Below are positions 38,901 to 50,900 of a stretch of 64,000 nt of DNA, piece after piece. Location of the stretch: positions 17,176,823 to 17,240,822 of the forward strand of contig OX421497.1 in the NCBI GenBank assembly GCA_949126835.1, given 5' to 3'. The position numbers and the translations under genes were made by a program. The notes below the pieces were generated by a model. The model ran no database searches. It was not told the origin of the DNA and saw only the letters and a list, made by a program, of their open reading frames with translations. Within the stretch, counting starts at the first letter, position 1. Every line of letters begins with the position of its first letter. Source of the DNA: Anisus vortex (Eukaryota > Mollusca > Gastropoda > Planorbidae).

Positions 38901-41900
38901 CATGTATCTCTTGTATCAATTTTATTGTTCTTATTTATTTAAAGTCTGTTGTACAGTTGTATGTCTTTAATATAGTTTATTATATGATTTGGTTTAATTT
39001 TGCTACAGTAATAGCATTTACGTCGAATTTCATTAAATGTATTACACTCCAACAAAATGTGAGACACTGTTAAGTTGACATTGCAGAAAGCACACATTGA
39101 GGCCGTTTCTTTTTTTAAGAGAAACGAATGTGTTAGTTTTGTATGTCCTGTATGTAGTCTGCAGAGAATAACTGCGTCTTTTCGAACAAGTTGGCCCGTA
39201 TCATGCCAAGTTTTACTCAAATTATGATTCAAATCGAAAGTTGTATACAGCGGAAGTCTTTTGGATCACTCGTTATTGGCTACGCACCGAAAACACGGCT
39301 CTTGAGCTCTAAAAATAGCGCAAGCTGTCCTCTTATTATAGTCTTTGATATTACGTCATCTGTCTATACTCTCGAAACTAAGTCGCTAAGCGTTTCGCTA
39401 CACTTAAGACTATCAACATATATAATTACCGTGAGTTTGTTTATATGTTTGTTTATATATATATATATATATTTATATATATGTTTGTTCGCTATAGGCT
39501 CCTAAGCCGTTTGACTATTCGGGCCAAAAATTAAATGTATAAATTGGAAACGTCCTCCAAAAGATAATTTTATTTTATCACTTATAATCATAAATGCGTT
39601 GATTAAAAAAATCCAAAATGTCATATTCATCTATGCAAATAAATATAACGGTACATAGCAAATGGCCACTTCCGTTCATTAACTATGTTGAACGCGACAT
39701 TCACTATGTTGAACGCGAGGGTCTTTCCGGGTTTTCCCAATTCTACTGTTGTTTTTTTAATGTGGCGAGACCTTTTTTAAAAGTTAGGCACCGCAATTTG
39801 GCTTGGAGAGTTTCAATGGTTTACTTTAAACAAAATACTAGCGTATGACGTAATGTCTAGGAAATTATTTCTTTTTTCATTATTGATGTTTGCATTATCC
39901 TTTTAAGAAAAAGTAACCACATGTTTTAATTATTTAATGGATTTACGTTGCTATTGAGAATATCCTTTAAAAGAAGGCGACTTTATACACTTTATAAATT
40001 AAATGATACGAATTATAAAAAAAAACAAGTTAGGCTTCTAAATGATTACTTTCAAATACCGGGTACCATAAGCTTGACAGCAACAATATAAAATAAAAAC
40101 TAAATACCGAAAGAAACATTATCAATACTGTTTTATTGATACAATAAGCAAGAACAAAAATTAAATACCGAAAAAATCTTTCTCACTTTAGTTTTTATTG
40201 CATTGAAATATTATTTTCTATTTTTTTTAAAATACTTTTTACCTTTTTTATTGTTTTGTATTTATGTTTTTTTTCTTCCAGATAGTATATTATTTTTAAT
40301 TTAATATTATTAATAACAAGTCAAGTCAACACAACTGCTCGCTACATTTTAATATCGAATTAAAAAGTCTCTTTAAAAAACCCGGACTAGCCTTTCGGCT
40401 CTTGTGTCCAGGGCGTAACGCTTAGGATTGAGCAATCTCTGTACGGGCTCCAGTCACCCCACGCCACACCTAAGGCGTAATGTGCCATGTAACAGGGAAG
40501 GTTTCCGCAGCCCAGCGATCGTTCACTGCGGTTCCCCTAAGGATCATTATCGTAGTGGATCGCCCGTATACCTGCACTGTCACCCGGTAGCACAAATCCT
40601 ATACTATAGGTACATGCATCCAGGAACCGGGTGGTTCTCGAGACAGGATTGCAGCGTACATTGCTTCCTCCCCCCCCCCCCCCCCCCCCCCGGGACCAGT
40701 GACCTCTCGGCAGTGTAATGGACCTGTGCCCCATGCGTTCGCCCGCCAGTGTATTCTTAATGGGAATGTATCGGCGGTTTACACACTACGCCAGTCCTTG
40801 AGGCCACAATTCTTATGCATATGTCAGGGTCAGGTCGACCAGAAACAACAAAAAAATAACAAAAAATAAATACCTAAAGAAACATACTCAACACTGTTTT
40901 ATTAATACAATAAGCAAGAACAAAAATTAAATACCGAAAAAATCGTTATCACTTTAGTTTTTATTGTATTGAAATATTATTTTATACGCTTTTTTTTATT
41001 ATTTACCTTTTTATTGTTTGGTATTGTGTTTTTTTTTCTTTTAGAGAGTATAGGCCTATTATTGTTAATTTAATAGGCTATTTTAAATAACAAGTCAAGT
41101 CAACACAACTGTTCGCTACGTTATAATACCAGACGCTTGACAGTAACAATTCTTATGCATATGCCAGGGTCAGGTCGACCAGAAACAAATACAAATATCA
41201 AAAACTAAATACCGAAAGAAACATTCTCAACACTGTTTTATTAATACAATAAGCAAGAACAATAGTTAAATACCGAAAAAAATCGTTATCACTTTAGCTT
41301 TTATTGTAGGCCTATTGAAATATTATTTTCTACGCTTTTTTTATTATTTACCTTTTTATAGTTTGGTATTGTGTTTTTTTTTAATTTTAGATAGTATATT
41401 ATTGTTAATTTAATAGGCTATTTTAAATAACAAGTCAAGTCAACACAACTGTTCGCTACGTTATAATACCAGACGCTTGACAGTAACAATTATTATGCAT
41501 ATGCCAGGGTCAGAAACAATTAAAAAGAACCCAAACTAAATACCGAAAAGAAACGTTTATTGTAATAGTCTCTTTTCTTTCTCTCTTAACATTAATATTA
41601 ACTTAACTTAACTAATATTGTAATATTGTAGTCGTTCGTTTCTCCGTCATTTTGACGGACATAACCACTAGTAATAATTTAAAGATGGACCGCTTGCTTT
41701 AATATTAACTGCTTTTTGATAACTTGAAACACTTAGTTTCAGAATATTCGATCGCACTAAGTCCTCTAGACTTCGGTTTAGTAATTCGCTATGATTTTCT
41801 CAATGGAAAATTAAGATTAAAAGCGAAATTTGTATACAGCGGAAACCTTTAATGCAATCGTATGAGCGTAGAAGTCATTCAAGACAGTCGTATTGGTTGC

Positions 41901-44900
41901 GCACGGAAAAAAATAGCATATAAGCTCTAAAAATAGAGCAAACTGTTCATCTTATTATAGTCTTTGAATACACATATACACAGATCCACTGTACTGACTG
42001 ACAGATTTCTTTAGACTTTTATTATAAAGATTGCCTTTGTTAGTATAATGAAATCTGATATTAATGTAGATCGATGTATAACTGTAATCTTGATATTGTC
42101 TTCCTGGTTTTGTTGAACTACTCATTAAACCGTTGTCTAGATTTCATATTAATATCATTTTCTTGCTAACTTGTTTATTTACTAGTTTCATTTAAAACAC
42201 CTGACGTCAATGCTAAAAGGCGTAAATATTTTAATATCTTTTCGTTTATATATAGTACAACATCTGATTCATTATGAAGTTTTATTTATCATACTGTTAT
42301 GTTTTGTAGGCCTACATCTAAATTACTTTTACCGGTAGTGAACAGATAACACTACACTTAGTCATTAAAGGTTCGTCTATTAGTCTAATGCATAAATAAT
42401 TTCTGACATTTAATCAAAACAATTCTTTAATCCTCTGGGCGCATGATTCTACTGTTCCCGTAGAAGACTCTGGTAGAAGTCTCTGGTATGGCAGCTAACC
42501 TCAGTCTTGCTGTTGCTAGTGTCTGCTCCTGGATGATGAAAAACAGACTTAAGATACATAAAGATAAGACGGAGGTAATTCTAATTGGAACTCAAAGTAA
42601 AATGGACAATGTTAAGGGTTTGGAATTTGGAATCACTGATGGTCTTGAACTGCCATATCCCCTTGCAGAAAATGTAAAACACCAGGGTGCCATCCTCGAT
42701 TCACAGTTGTCTTTCCAAGCCCACATGAGAAACCTATGCAGATGCCTTTATTTACAGCTGCGTAGACTTGGTCAGATACGACCTTTTACTCGGCAAAGAA
42801 ACGTGCCGCCTCCTTTGTACATTCGCGCCTCGACTACTGTAATGCTCTGCTAATCGGGATACCTGACGCTAAGGTCACCAAATTACAGCGTATTCAAAAC
42901 AGTGCCGCCCGGCGGGTCATGCGTGCTAGCGTTTATAGAGGCGGCGGGTTTCGGAAAATCGCACGCGCGAGTCGACCTGAGCAAACTCGTGCGAGGAATG
43001 TTACTATTTTTGCTTTGCAGGTGTTAATAGAGGACGCGGGTCTCTCGAGGCGACAAATTAGCCGAACGGCGCGGGTAATTACCAGAACTAGCCCGCGCCC
43101 GACTGTGTTGGCTGTGCACTTTTGCTTTTACAGATATCTACGTCCATTTGTTGATAAACGACGGCTCAAGATGGATGTTGACCAACTTATCGCTGCAGTT
43201 TTTAAAAAACCGTTAATATGGGACAAAAGAATGAAAGAATATGCCAACAGGAATCTCGTGGACAAAGCATGGAAGGAAATCAGTGTAGGCATAAAACCTA
43301 TCTGGATGAGCCTTCAGTAGTTGGAAGAGGTGATGGTATTCACCTTCAGATTACCTCCTTTTGTTTATTTCATGAACGCTGATTGTTCTCCTTCTTTCAA
43401 TGTCGGGTAACAGAAACTTCGTTAAACTGCTGTCTAACAATTAAAAGTCATCAATAAAAGAAGCCATTTTGTCTCTTTGCTATTGCAAGGAGAGACTGAA
43501 TTGCATGTGAAGTGTTTGTTGTGTTACATCCACAATCCCCTTGTGGCCAGAGCTGTGTAGCTCTTGTTGATAATTCTCGTTAGTCCTAGGGGAGACTTTA
43601 GTTATTATTATTGATGTTTCAGTATTACACGAACTCTTTATATAGTCCTGGGCACAAACTTAGGATTTGTGTTCTAACAGTTCCTTTCCTTGACGTTAGA
43701 GTAGTAGATAAATATTATAGTATTCTAGACAACACAATAGAATAGTAACTTGACGAGGAAGCTTCAGTGTAAATGTTGTTGATAGTTTAATTCAGGTGAT
43801 ATGTTCAATATATACAATATATTTATTATGTACAGTTAGAATAAAATAGTGCAAACACAAGCGTCCTCAAAGGAACATATTTTGAAACTCTCTGTCTTTC
43901 AGACAAACAATTCATTAAATACTATTCAAGTGGTGCAAGGGACAGACCCATTACTAGTAGGGGTGAAAATCATGGTATCATTACTAAACTCATCACAAAA
44001 ACGATAGGAACTTCCCTATGCAGACATAATGAGACGTTCCCAGACACTCTGAGAATTTGGGGTCAACACAGAATCCCAACATTACCTAGAATCTTTTGTC
44101 TTCGTACTAAACGTCAGGCAATCGGAAAGACTAAGCCCCGCCCACAAAATCGTGTGTAGTGAGAAAAAAGAGAGGGAGGGGAAGAATAAACATTGCGTGT
44201 TCCAATACTTGGAAAAACAATATACATGACAGTCTGGCTTTTTCCCGCTTTTGCTATAATCACCAACCGCGCGAGTGATTAGGCGCGGTTTTCTAGCGCG
44301 AGTAACCAGCTCGCGGCAACCCACCTACCCGCCGCCTCTATAAACAGTCAAGGCGCGATTCTGTGACAGTTCTCTTGCGTCGGCTCCATTGCCAACCATG
44401 TGAAAGCCAGAATTGAATATAAAGTAGGGCTTTTTTGCCATCAGTGCCTTTATAACAACGAGATGTTGTCCTATCTCAAGGAACTAAACTAGACTAATTA
44501 AACCATATTATGCTCCGCAAAGAACACTTCGTTCAGCCGACTTCTCGCTTCTGGAGGTGCCCCGCTTTTCTCTGACAACCGTTGGCAGTAGAATTTTATA
44601 CCCTTCTTAATATCCGGTCAGATGGTGTGGAATCTACTTCCCATTCAACTCAGGGGAATAAACTCTAGATCTAAGTTACTTTAAAAAATAACTTAAAATC
44701 ACATTCTTTTAATAGCCTATTTACCTTAGATAACATGCTTTGACCTATACAGTCTTACTTATAGGCCTATGTTAGGTCGGTTGATGCTCCATTTTGTAAA
44801 TATGTCCTACGTTTGTAAAGTTTTAAATCATCAATTAGCTTTATATTTCTTAGCCTAGAGATTATAACCGTGTTCTTAGTTGTATGTTAAATGCGCTCTG

Positions 44901-47900
44901 AGATTAAGCTTACATTATGTTTGTTGGCAGCGCTACACAAATATTATTATTATTTATAAGCCTATAACACAGATTATTGATTCATAAACCTACACAAATT
45001 ATTGATTTATAAACCTACTCAGATTAGGCCTACCTATTGATTTATAAAACTACACAAATTATTGATTTATAAATCTACACAAAATATTGATTTAGGCTAT
45101 AAACCTACACAGATTATTAATTTATAAACCTTTGCAAACACTAGAACTTGTGTCTTATTCTAGAAATTTAGATTAGCCTATTTGAAAACACATTTCTATT
45201 TATAAAACTTTTGGAGATTCTTTTGAAACTTAAAGTTTTATAAAGTTGTCACAGAAGAGTTCATCAGAATTGTATGGGGGCCCGGTGGCCCAAGGGTAAA
45301 GTGTTGTATTTTCTATTGATTGTGTTCTGGTTCATAATATCTTGCCTAAGTCAATCTACATTTGATAGGTAGACCCTGCTTAGCAACCCAGGGGAAGGAG
45401 TAGGGGGGAATATGTGGTTGTATTCACACAGTGCCCACACAAGCCTATGTAGCGCCCCAGGGCAAATATTTCAGCACCGCCCCCTTGCATACTGTAACTG
45501 CTTTATTTAGTGCTATATTTGGACAATATTTGCGGCCCCTAGTAGTGCCGCCCCAGGCATATGCCCCTTCTCTGCCAGCCAGCCCCCCCCCCCCCCCCCC
45601 CCTAAAGTGAGGGCACTGTATTCACATAGAAAATTCCCTAGACTAGTTCTACATTCTACCCTCAAATCGAAAGTTATTTGAATTCAATTTTGGTAGAATA
45701 TAAAGAAAGATTCTTGCCAATGTGTTTTCACTAGCTCAATTTTTTTTGAACAGATTTATTGACTTCAAATGGCTAGATCTAGACTAGGTCTACACAAAGA
45801 CGTGTCGACATGTCTTTCAATTTTTACTTATATATTCTGTTCAAATTCGATTTGACCTTGTTGACTGTAGAGGCTAAATGTTGAAATCCACATGAGCAAT
45901 TTAAAACATATAATATAATATGTAGCCTATTCTGTTTTGTTTCAGAGTTATCCAGGGAAAATTGGCTAGAGTGGACGAGGCTTTAAAGAAAAACCAAACC
46001 GACATGACGAACAAATTGAACCAGGGGCCAAATTTACTTCAAACTCTACTAACTGATGGTAGACTTGATTTCAACACATGTGTTGCCCTGGTGACGGGTT
46101 TCTTTACCGCAGCTACTGACAATGTAAGAATGATTCAAATTTTATTAATTCTGTTTCTATTTGCAAATGTACAAAATACGAAAGGATAAGAACAAGTGAA
46201 AATGTAGAGCGGGTAATATTGACAAGTCTTAAAATGTCTGTCTATTTCAGACAATAAACTTTAAAGAAATATAATATTTTAATATAATAGGCCTACTAAT
46301 ACTCAAATGTAAAATGTAAATTTAATTGTTTGTGACTTATTTTTTTTAAAGAGATATTTAAATTTAAAAAAATGTCCTTTAAAAAGGACGCCAGCAGAAA
46401 ATGGTACCGTGACATTGCATGTTTACAGGAGAAACAGGCACTCATATCTCAAGGACAAATGCATATTTCTTTAACAATTTAATTGTTTAATTTATTTTTA
46501 GCTTTTCAAAACTATTAGATAAAAAAAATAGCATAATAAAACATTGGCGTTCGAGTGGAATCTGGGCACAGAATGGGTTAACTGAACAAACCAGGAATTA
46601 GTATTTAAAACACTAATAAAAATGCAAGACTAGATTCTAGACTCTGACCACAGATAAGCGTAGGACGCAATAATCTTCTTTACAGAAGGAGCCTGTGTAA
46701 TTTGTAATATAAAATTATATAGGTTAAATCATATTTAATTTTTTTAAAGTAGGCTATGCTTTATATAATAATATTTTTTTTTGTTGTTTGTATAATATGC
46801 TGTAGATATTGCAATACTCGGCGTAAGCACCTAGATAAATATATCCCAATATATATTTATATAGTCAGCTGAGCCAACAGTAGTTGATATCATTCATTGC
46901 TTATAACGAAAACTGATATTCTTTCCGATAATACTTTATATAGGTGTTATAGGCACTGGATTGGTCTTATGTGTAACAGACAGCACATTTTTCTTTAGGG
47001 CATCAGATATCTGTTTTGGGCAGCTGATGTGTCTTCTGGGCAGATGATTTGTGTTCAGGGCATTGAACAGATTTTGTGGGCAACAAATTGTTCTTTCTGA
47101 CATTATATTGGTCTTATGGGTAGCGAATTGGCATATATCAGGTTTGTCTTTTGGGCAATATATCGGAGCCAACAAAAGAAAAAAAAAGCAAGAAAGGTTT
47201 GCATCAATCCTATTGTAATAGAAAAAGAGTAGCCAGCTTTAGAAAAGGAGAATTCGACATCTGTCTTTGTCGGCTGTATAATGTATTCTAGGATTTAGTC
47301 AACACAAATTTGCTCAAACAATCTGCAAAGCTGAATAGTCTCAGATTCAACATCATTTGTATTTGTTTTTAGATAATTAGGACAAATAGAATCTATAGAA
47401 ATTCACTAGCATGTCTTTAGTTATATCTTTTTCTTTACACACATGGCAACTGAATCAATATATTTAGTGCATTATATAATCTTCCTTTTCTATTAAAGTA
47501 ATAGTATGTTGAATTGAGTAAGGTTTGTGACAGATATTGAGAATAAAATTTAAATATATACTAGAAGTAGTCTAATAATTTATATTTATGTATATAAATG
47601 TACAATGTGGTTTTAAAACTAGTTAATATGGACAAACCCCATATCATTCCTACTCAACTTGCTTCAAATGTTATAGACTCCATAATATATTCAAAAAGAT
47701 TTTTAAAAAAAGAACTTTTTCCTATGTTTTAGAAAAGAAAATACTGCACTGAAAAACTAAATTTTAGGTCACAGTATCATTTTCTGCTGGCGTCCTTTAA
47801 TAAGGACAAATGGTTTTAACACCTCTATGTAATTATTATTATTGTTATATATTATTATATAGTCTAATACATATTGTTATTTAAAAAATAGAAATAGGGC

Positions 47901-50900
47901 CTGCCTCAGAATTGAGATATTTAAATTTCCAAATATTATTAATATTTTCAGATCTCAAAAAGTTTTGCCATGATATTATGGCACCTGGCCAAGAATCCAT
48001 CAAAGCAAGAAATATTGAGAAATGAAATCATGTCTAAATTTGAAGCCAATGAACCAATTACTGCTGATAAATTGTCACATTTGCCTTATCTAAAGGCTTG
48101 TTTTAAAGAGAGTCATAGGTGAGGGTGGTTACAAGTTTTTCATTTTTTAAACCTGTTTAAAATATGTTCCATTTGTCTTGTCATTTTTCAAATTTGTGTT
48201 TGGCTTTGCATAAATTGAATAAATAAATGTAGCATATATAATAATTGTTAATAATTAACATTGATATCTTTCTGACTACATACATATTTAATTGTTATAA
48301 CATTGATATCTTTCTGACTACATACCTATTTAATTGTTATAACAGTGATATCTTTCAGGTTACATACATAACTAAGGATGTTGAAACCATTTTTTTCAAA
48401 ACCGGTTTTTTAGTTTCATAAAAACGGTTTAAAACTGGATTTTAGTTCCCCCCTTGTCCCCAGCGCAATGTCATAAGTTACAGGCCGGAAAAGCCAAATG
48501 TGCGTAGTTTTTTAGGTATATAAAAAAAAATAGTTTAAACTTAATTAGTGTTTGCAGAGCATTCAAGGGGTTGATTTGTGGGAATACAATATGATTTTGT
48601 ACACTTTACCATACAATTCTTTAGAACTAAAATAAATCTGGGCTAATTGATTAAAACCGATAATAGCTTTCAATGGTGATAATCAAATTTCCGATTATCG
48701 TTGACCATAATATTAAGAGGCATTATTAAAGAGGATGACAATGTTAATCCAGGATGCTTCGTACGCAATCCAGTGCTACTGCCACTACTCCGGCTTATCT
48801 GTTGGGAACATAGTTTACAGTCAGCCATTGTTAAAGAAATTTTTTTCAAAATTCTCCCACACAATGGATTGATTTATTCTACTAGCCATATTGAAACTGT
48901 TTTTCTATAAACGTAGACAAATATAATTTATTGTCGGTCAAAGTGAATATGAGTATGAGAGAAATGACAGTTTCAAAAGGACTAGTTACCAACAACACAC
49001 CGTGAACTTAAACTTGTGAAATAATGTATTGAAAGGTTTCGCATAGCACCAATCCATAGAATGTGAATTTAATAGTGCCATTAATAATAAAGCACAGACG
49101 CGGTATCTTGCCAAATTGTTCAGGTTCACAGGGAAAGACTAGTTTGCGTCTCTCCATTGTGTACATCAAAGAGGAGCGCACATCTAAATGATGAGCCAAA
49201 AAGTAAAAAGATTCATGTTTATTGCAACTGTAACTTAACATTTGGTTTGATGTTTTTTTTATCACAAGCCATAGTTGGTATTTGGAAACACAAGAAACAC
49301 AATATCAAAGACTAAATAGTGTTAGCAAGGCATTTCAAGAATTGTTTTGTGCAAATCCAACATTATTTATTCAAAATATTTCCATCAGTACCAAAAAAAA
49401 GGTGTGCTACTTGCAGTAATTATTACCTTCCAATCAACAAACCAAAATCCGCAAAACCGGTTTTTGGTTTCAAAATTGAATCCTATATTCCGGTTTTTGT
49501 TTAACATCCCTAGTTATAACATTGATATCTTTCAGGCTACATAGGCCTACATATTTAATGGTTATAATATTTATATTTTTCAGGCTACATACATATTTAA
49601 TGGTTATAATATTTATATATTTCAGGCTACATACATATTTAATGGTTATAATATTTATATATTTCAGGCTACATACATATTTAATGGTTATAATATTTTT
49701 ATATTTCAGGCTACATACATATTTAATGGTTATAATATTTATATATTTCAGGCTACATACATATTTAATGGTTATAATATTTATATATTTCAGGCTACAT
49801 ACATATTTAATGGTAATAATATTTTTATATTTCAGGCTACATACATATTTAATGGTTTTAATATTTATATATTTCAGGCTACATACATATTTAATGGTTA
49901 TAATATTTATATATTTCAGGCTACATACATATTTAATGGTTATAATATGGATATATTTCAGACTACATACATTTTTAATGTTTATAATATGGATATATTT
50001 CAGGCTACATACATATTTAATGGTTATAATATGGATATATTTCAGGCTACATACATATTTAATGGTTATAATATTTATATATTTCAGGCTACATACATAT
50101 TTAATGGTTATAATATTTATATATTTCAGGCTACGTACATATTTAATGGTTATAATATTTATATATTTCAGGCTACATACATATTTAATGGTTATAATAT
50201 GGATATATTTCAGGCTACATACATATTTAATGGTTATAATATTTATATATTTCAGGCTACATACATATTTAATGGTTATAATATTTATATATTTCAGGCT
50301 ACATACATATTTAATGGTTTTAATATATATATATTTCAGGCTACATACATATTTAATGGTTATAATATTTATATATTTCAGGCTAAATACATATTTAATG
50401 GTTATAATATGGATATATTTCAGGCTACATACATATTTAATGGTTATAATATTTATATATTTCAGGCTACATACATATTTAATGGTTATAATATGGATAT
50501 ATTTCAGGCTACATACATATTTAATGGTTATAATATTTATATATTTCAGGCTACATACATATTTAATGGTTATAATATTTATATATTTCAGGCTACATAC
50601 ATATTTAATGGTTATAATATTTATATATTTCAGGCTACATACATATTTAATGGTTATAATATTTATATATTTCAGGCTACATACATATTTAATGGTTATA
50701 ATATGGATATATTTCAGGCTACATACATATTTAATGGTTATAATATTTATATATTTCAGGCTACATACATATTTAATGGTTATAATATTTATATATTTCA
50801 GGCTACATACATATTTAATGGTTATAATATTTATATATTTCAGGCTACATACATATTTAATGGTTATAATATGGATATATTTCAGGCTACATACATATTT

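Larger units (their letters stand above)
42931..44345 (+). mobile_element. MADF-domain DNA transposon inserted in the LINE (PIF/Harbinger-like?)
   Basis: The 19-bp ends GTTTATAGAGGCGGCGGGT (42931-42949) and the exact reverse complement (44327-44345) form a terminal inverted repeat. Flanks AGC and AGT could be a 3-bp target duplication, and removing the insert restores the LINE frame across the site. Inside it carries a MADF-domain piece and an inverted solo LTR. A MADF (Myb/SANT-like) protein plus a 3-bp duplication fits PIF/Harbinger, but no transposase is present, so the superfamily is inference. Confidence 0.72.
42485..44690 (+). pseudogene. CR1/Jockey-like LINE reverse transcriptase, split by an insertion
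   Basis: 42488-42925 encodes WMMKNRLKIHKDKTEVILIG and then LGAILDSQLSF-type wording and QNSAARRVMR (after a frame change), the thumb region of a CR1/Jockey-type reverse transcriptase. The frame breaks at 42931, where a 1415-bp element with inverted ends has inserted. It resumes after 44346 with SVTVLLRRLHCQP, ARIEYKVGL and TLRSADFSLL up to about 44690. Several stops show the LINE is dead. Confidence 0.87.

Noticed and set aside
42919..43320. Host MADF-domain transcription factor gene
   Set aside because: It lies between inverted repeats that interrupt a LINE, so it belongs to a transposon, and the domain is truncated.
44082..44324. Minus-strand 80-codon frame as a gene
   Set aside because: It spans the border of the solo LTR and the MADF-element end and has no domain.
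46936..47175. Cys/Pro-rich minus-strand frame
   Set aside because: It arises from degenerate 'TGGTCTTATGGGCAGC'-type repeats inside the inverted-repeat element of intron 6.
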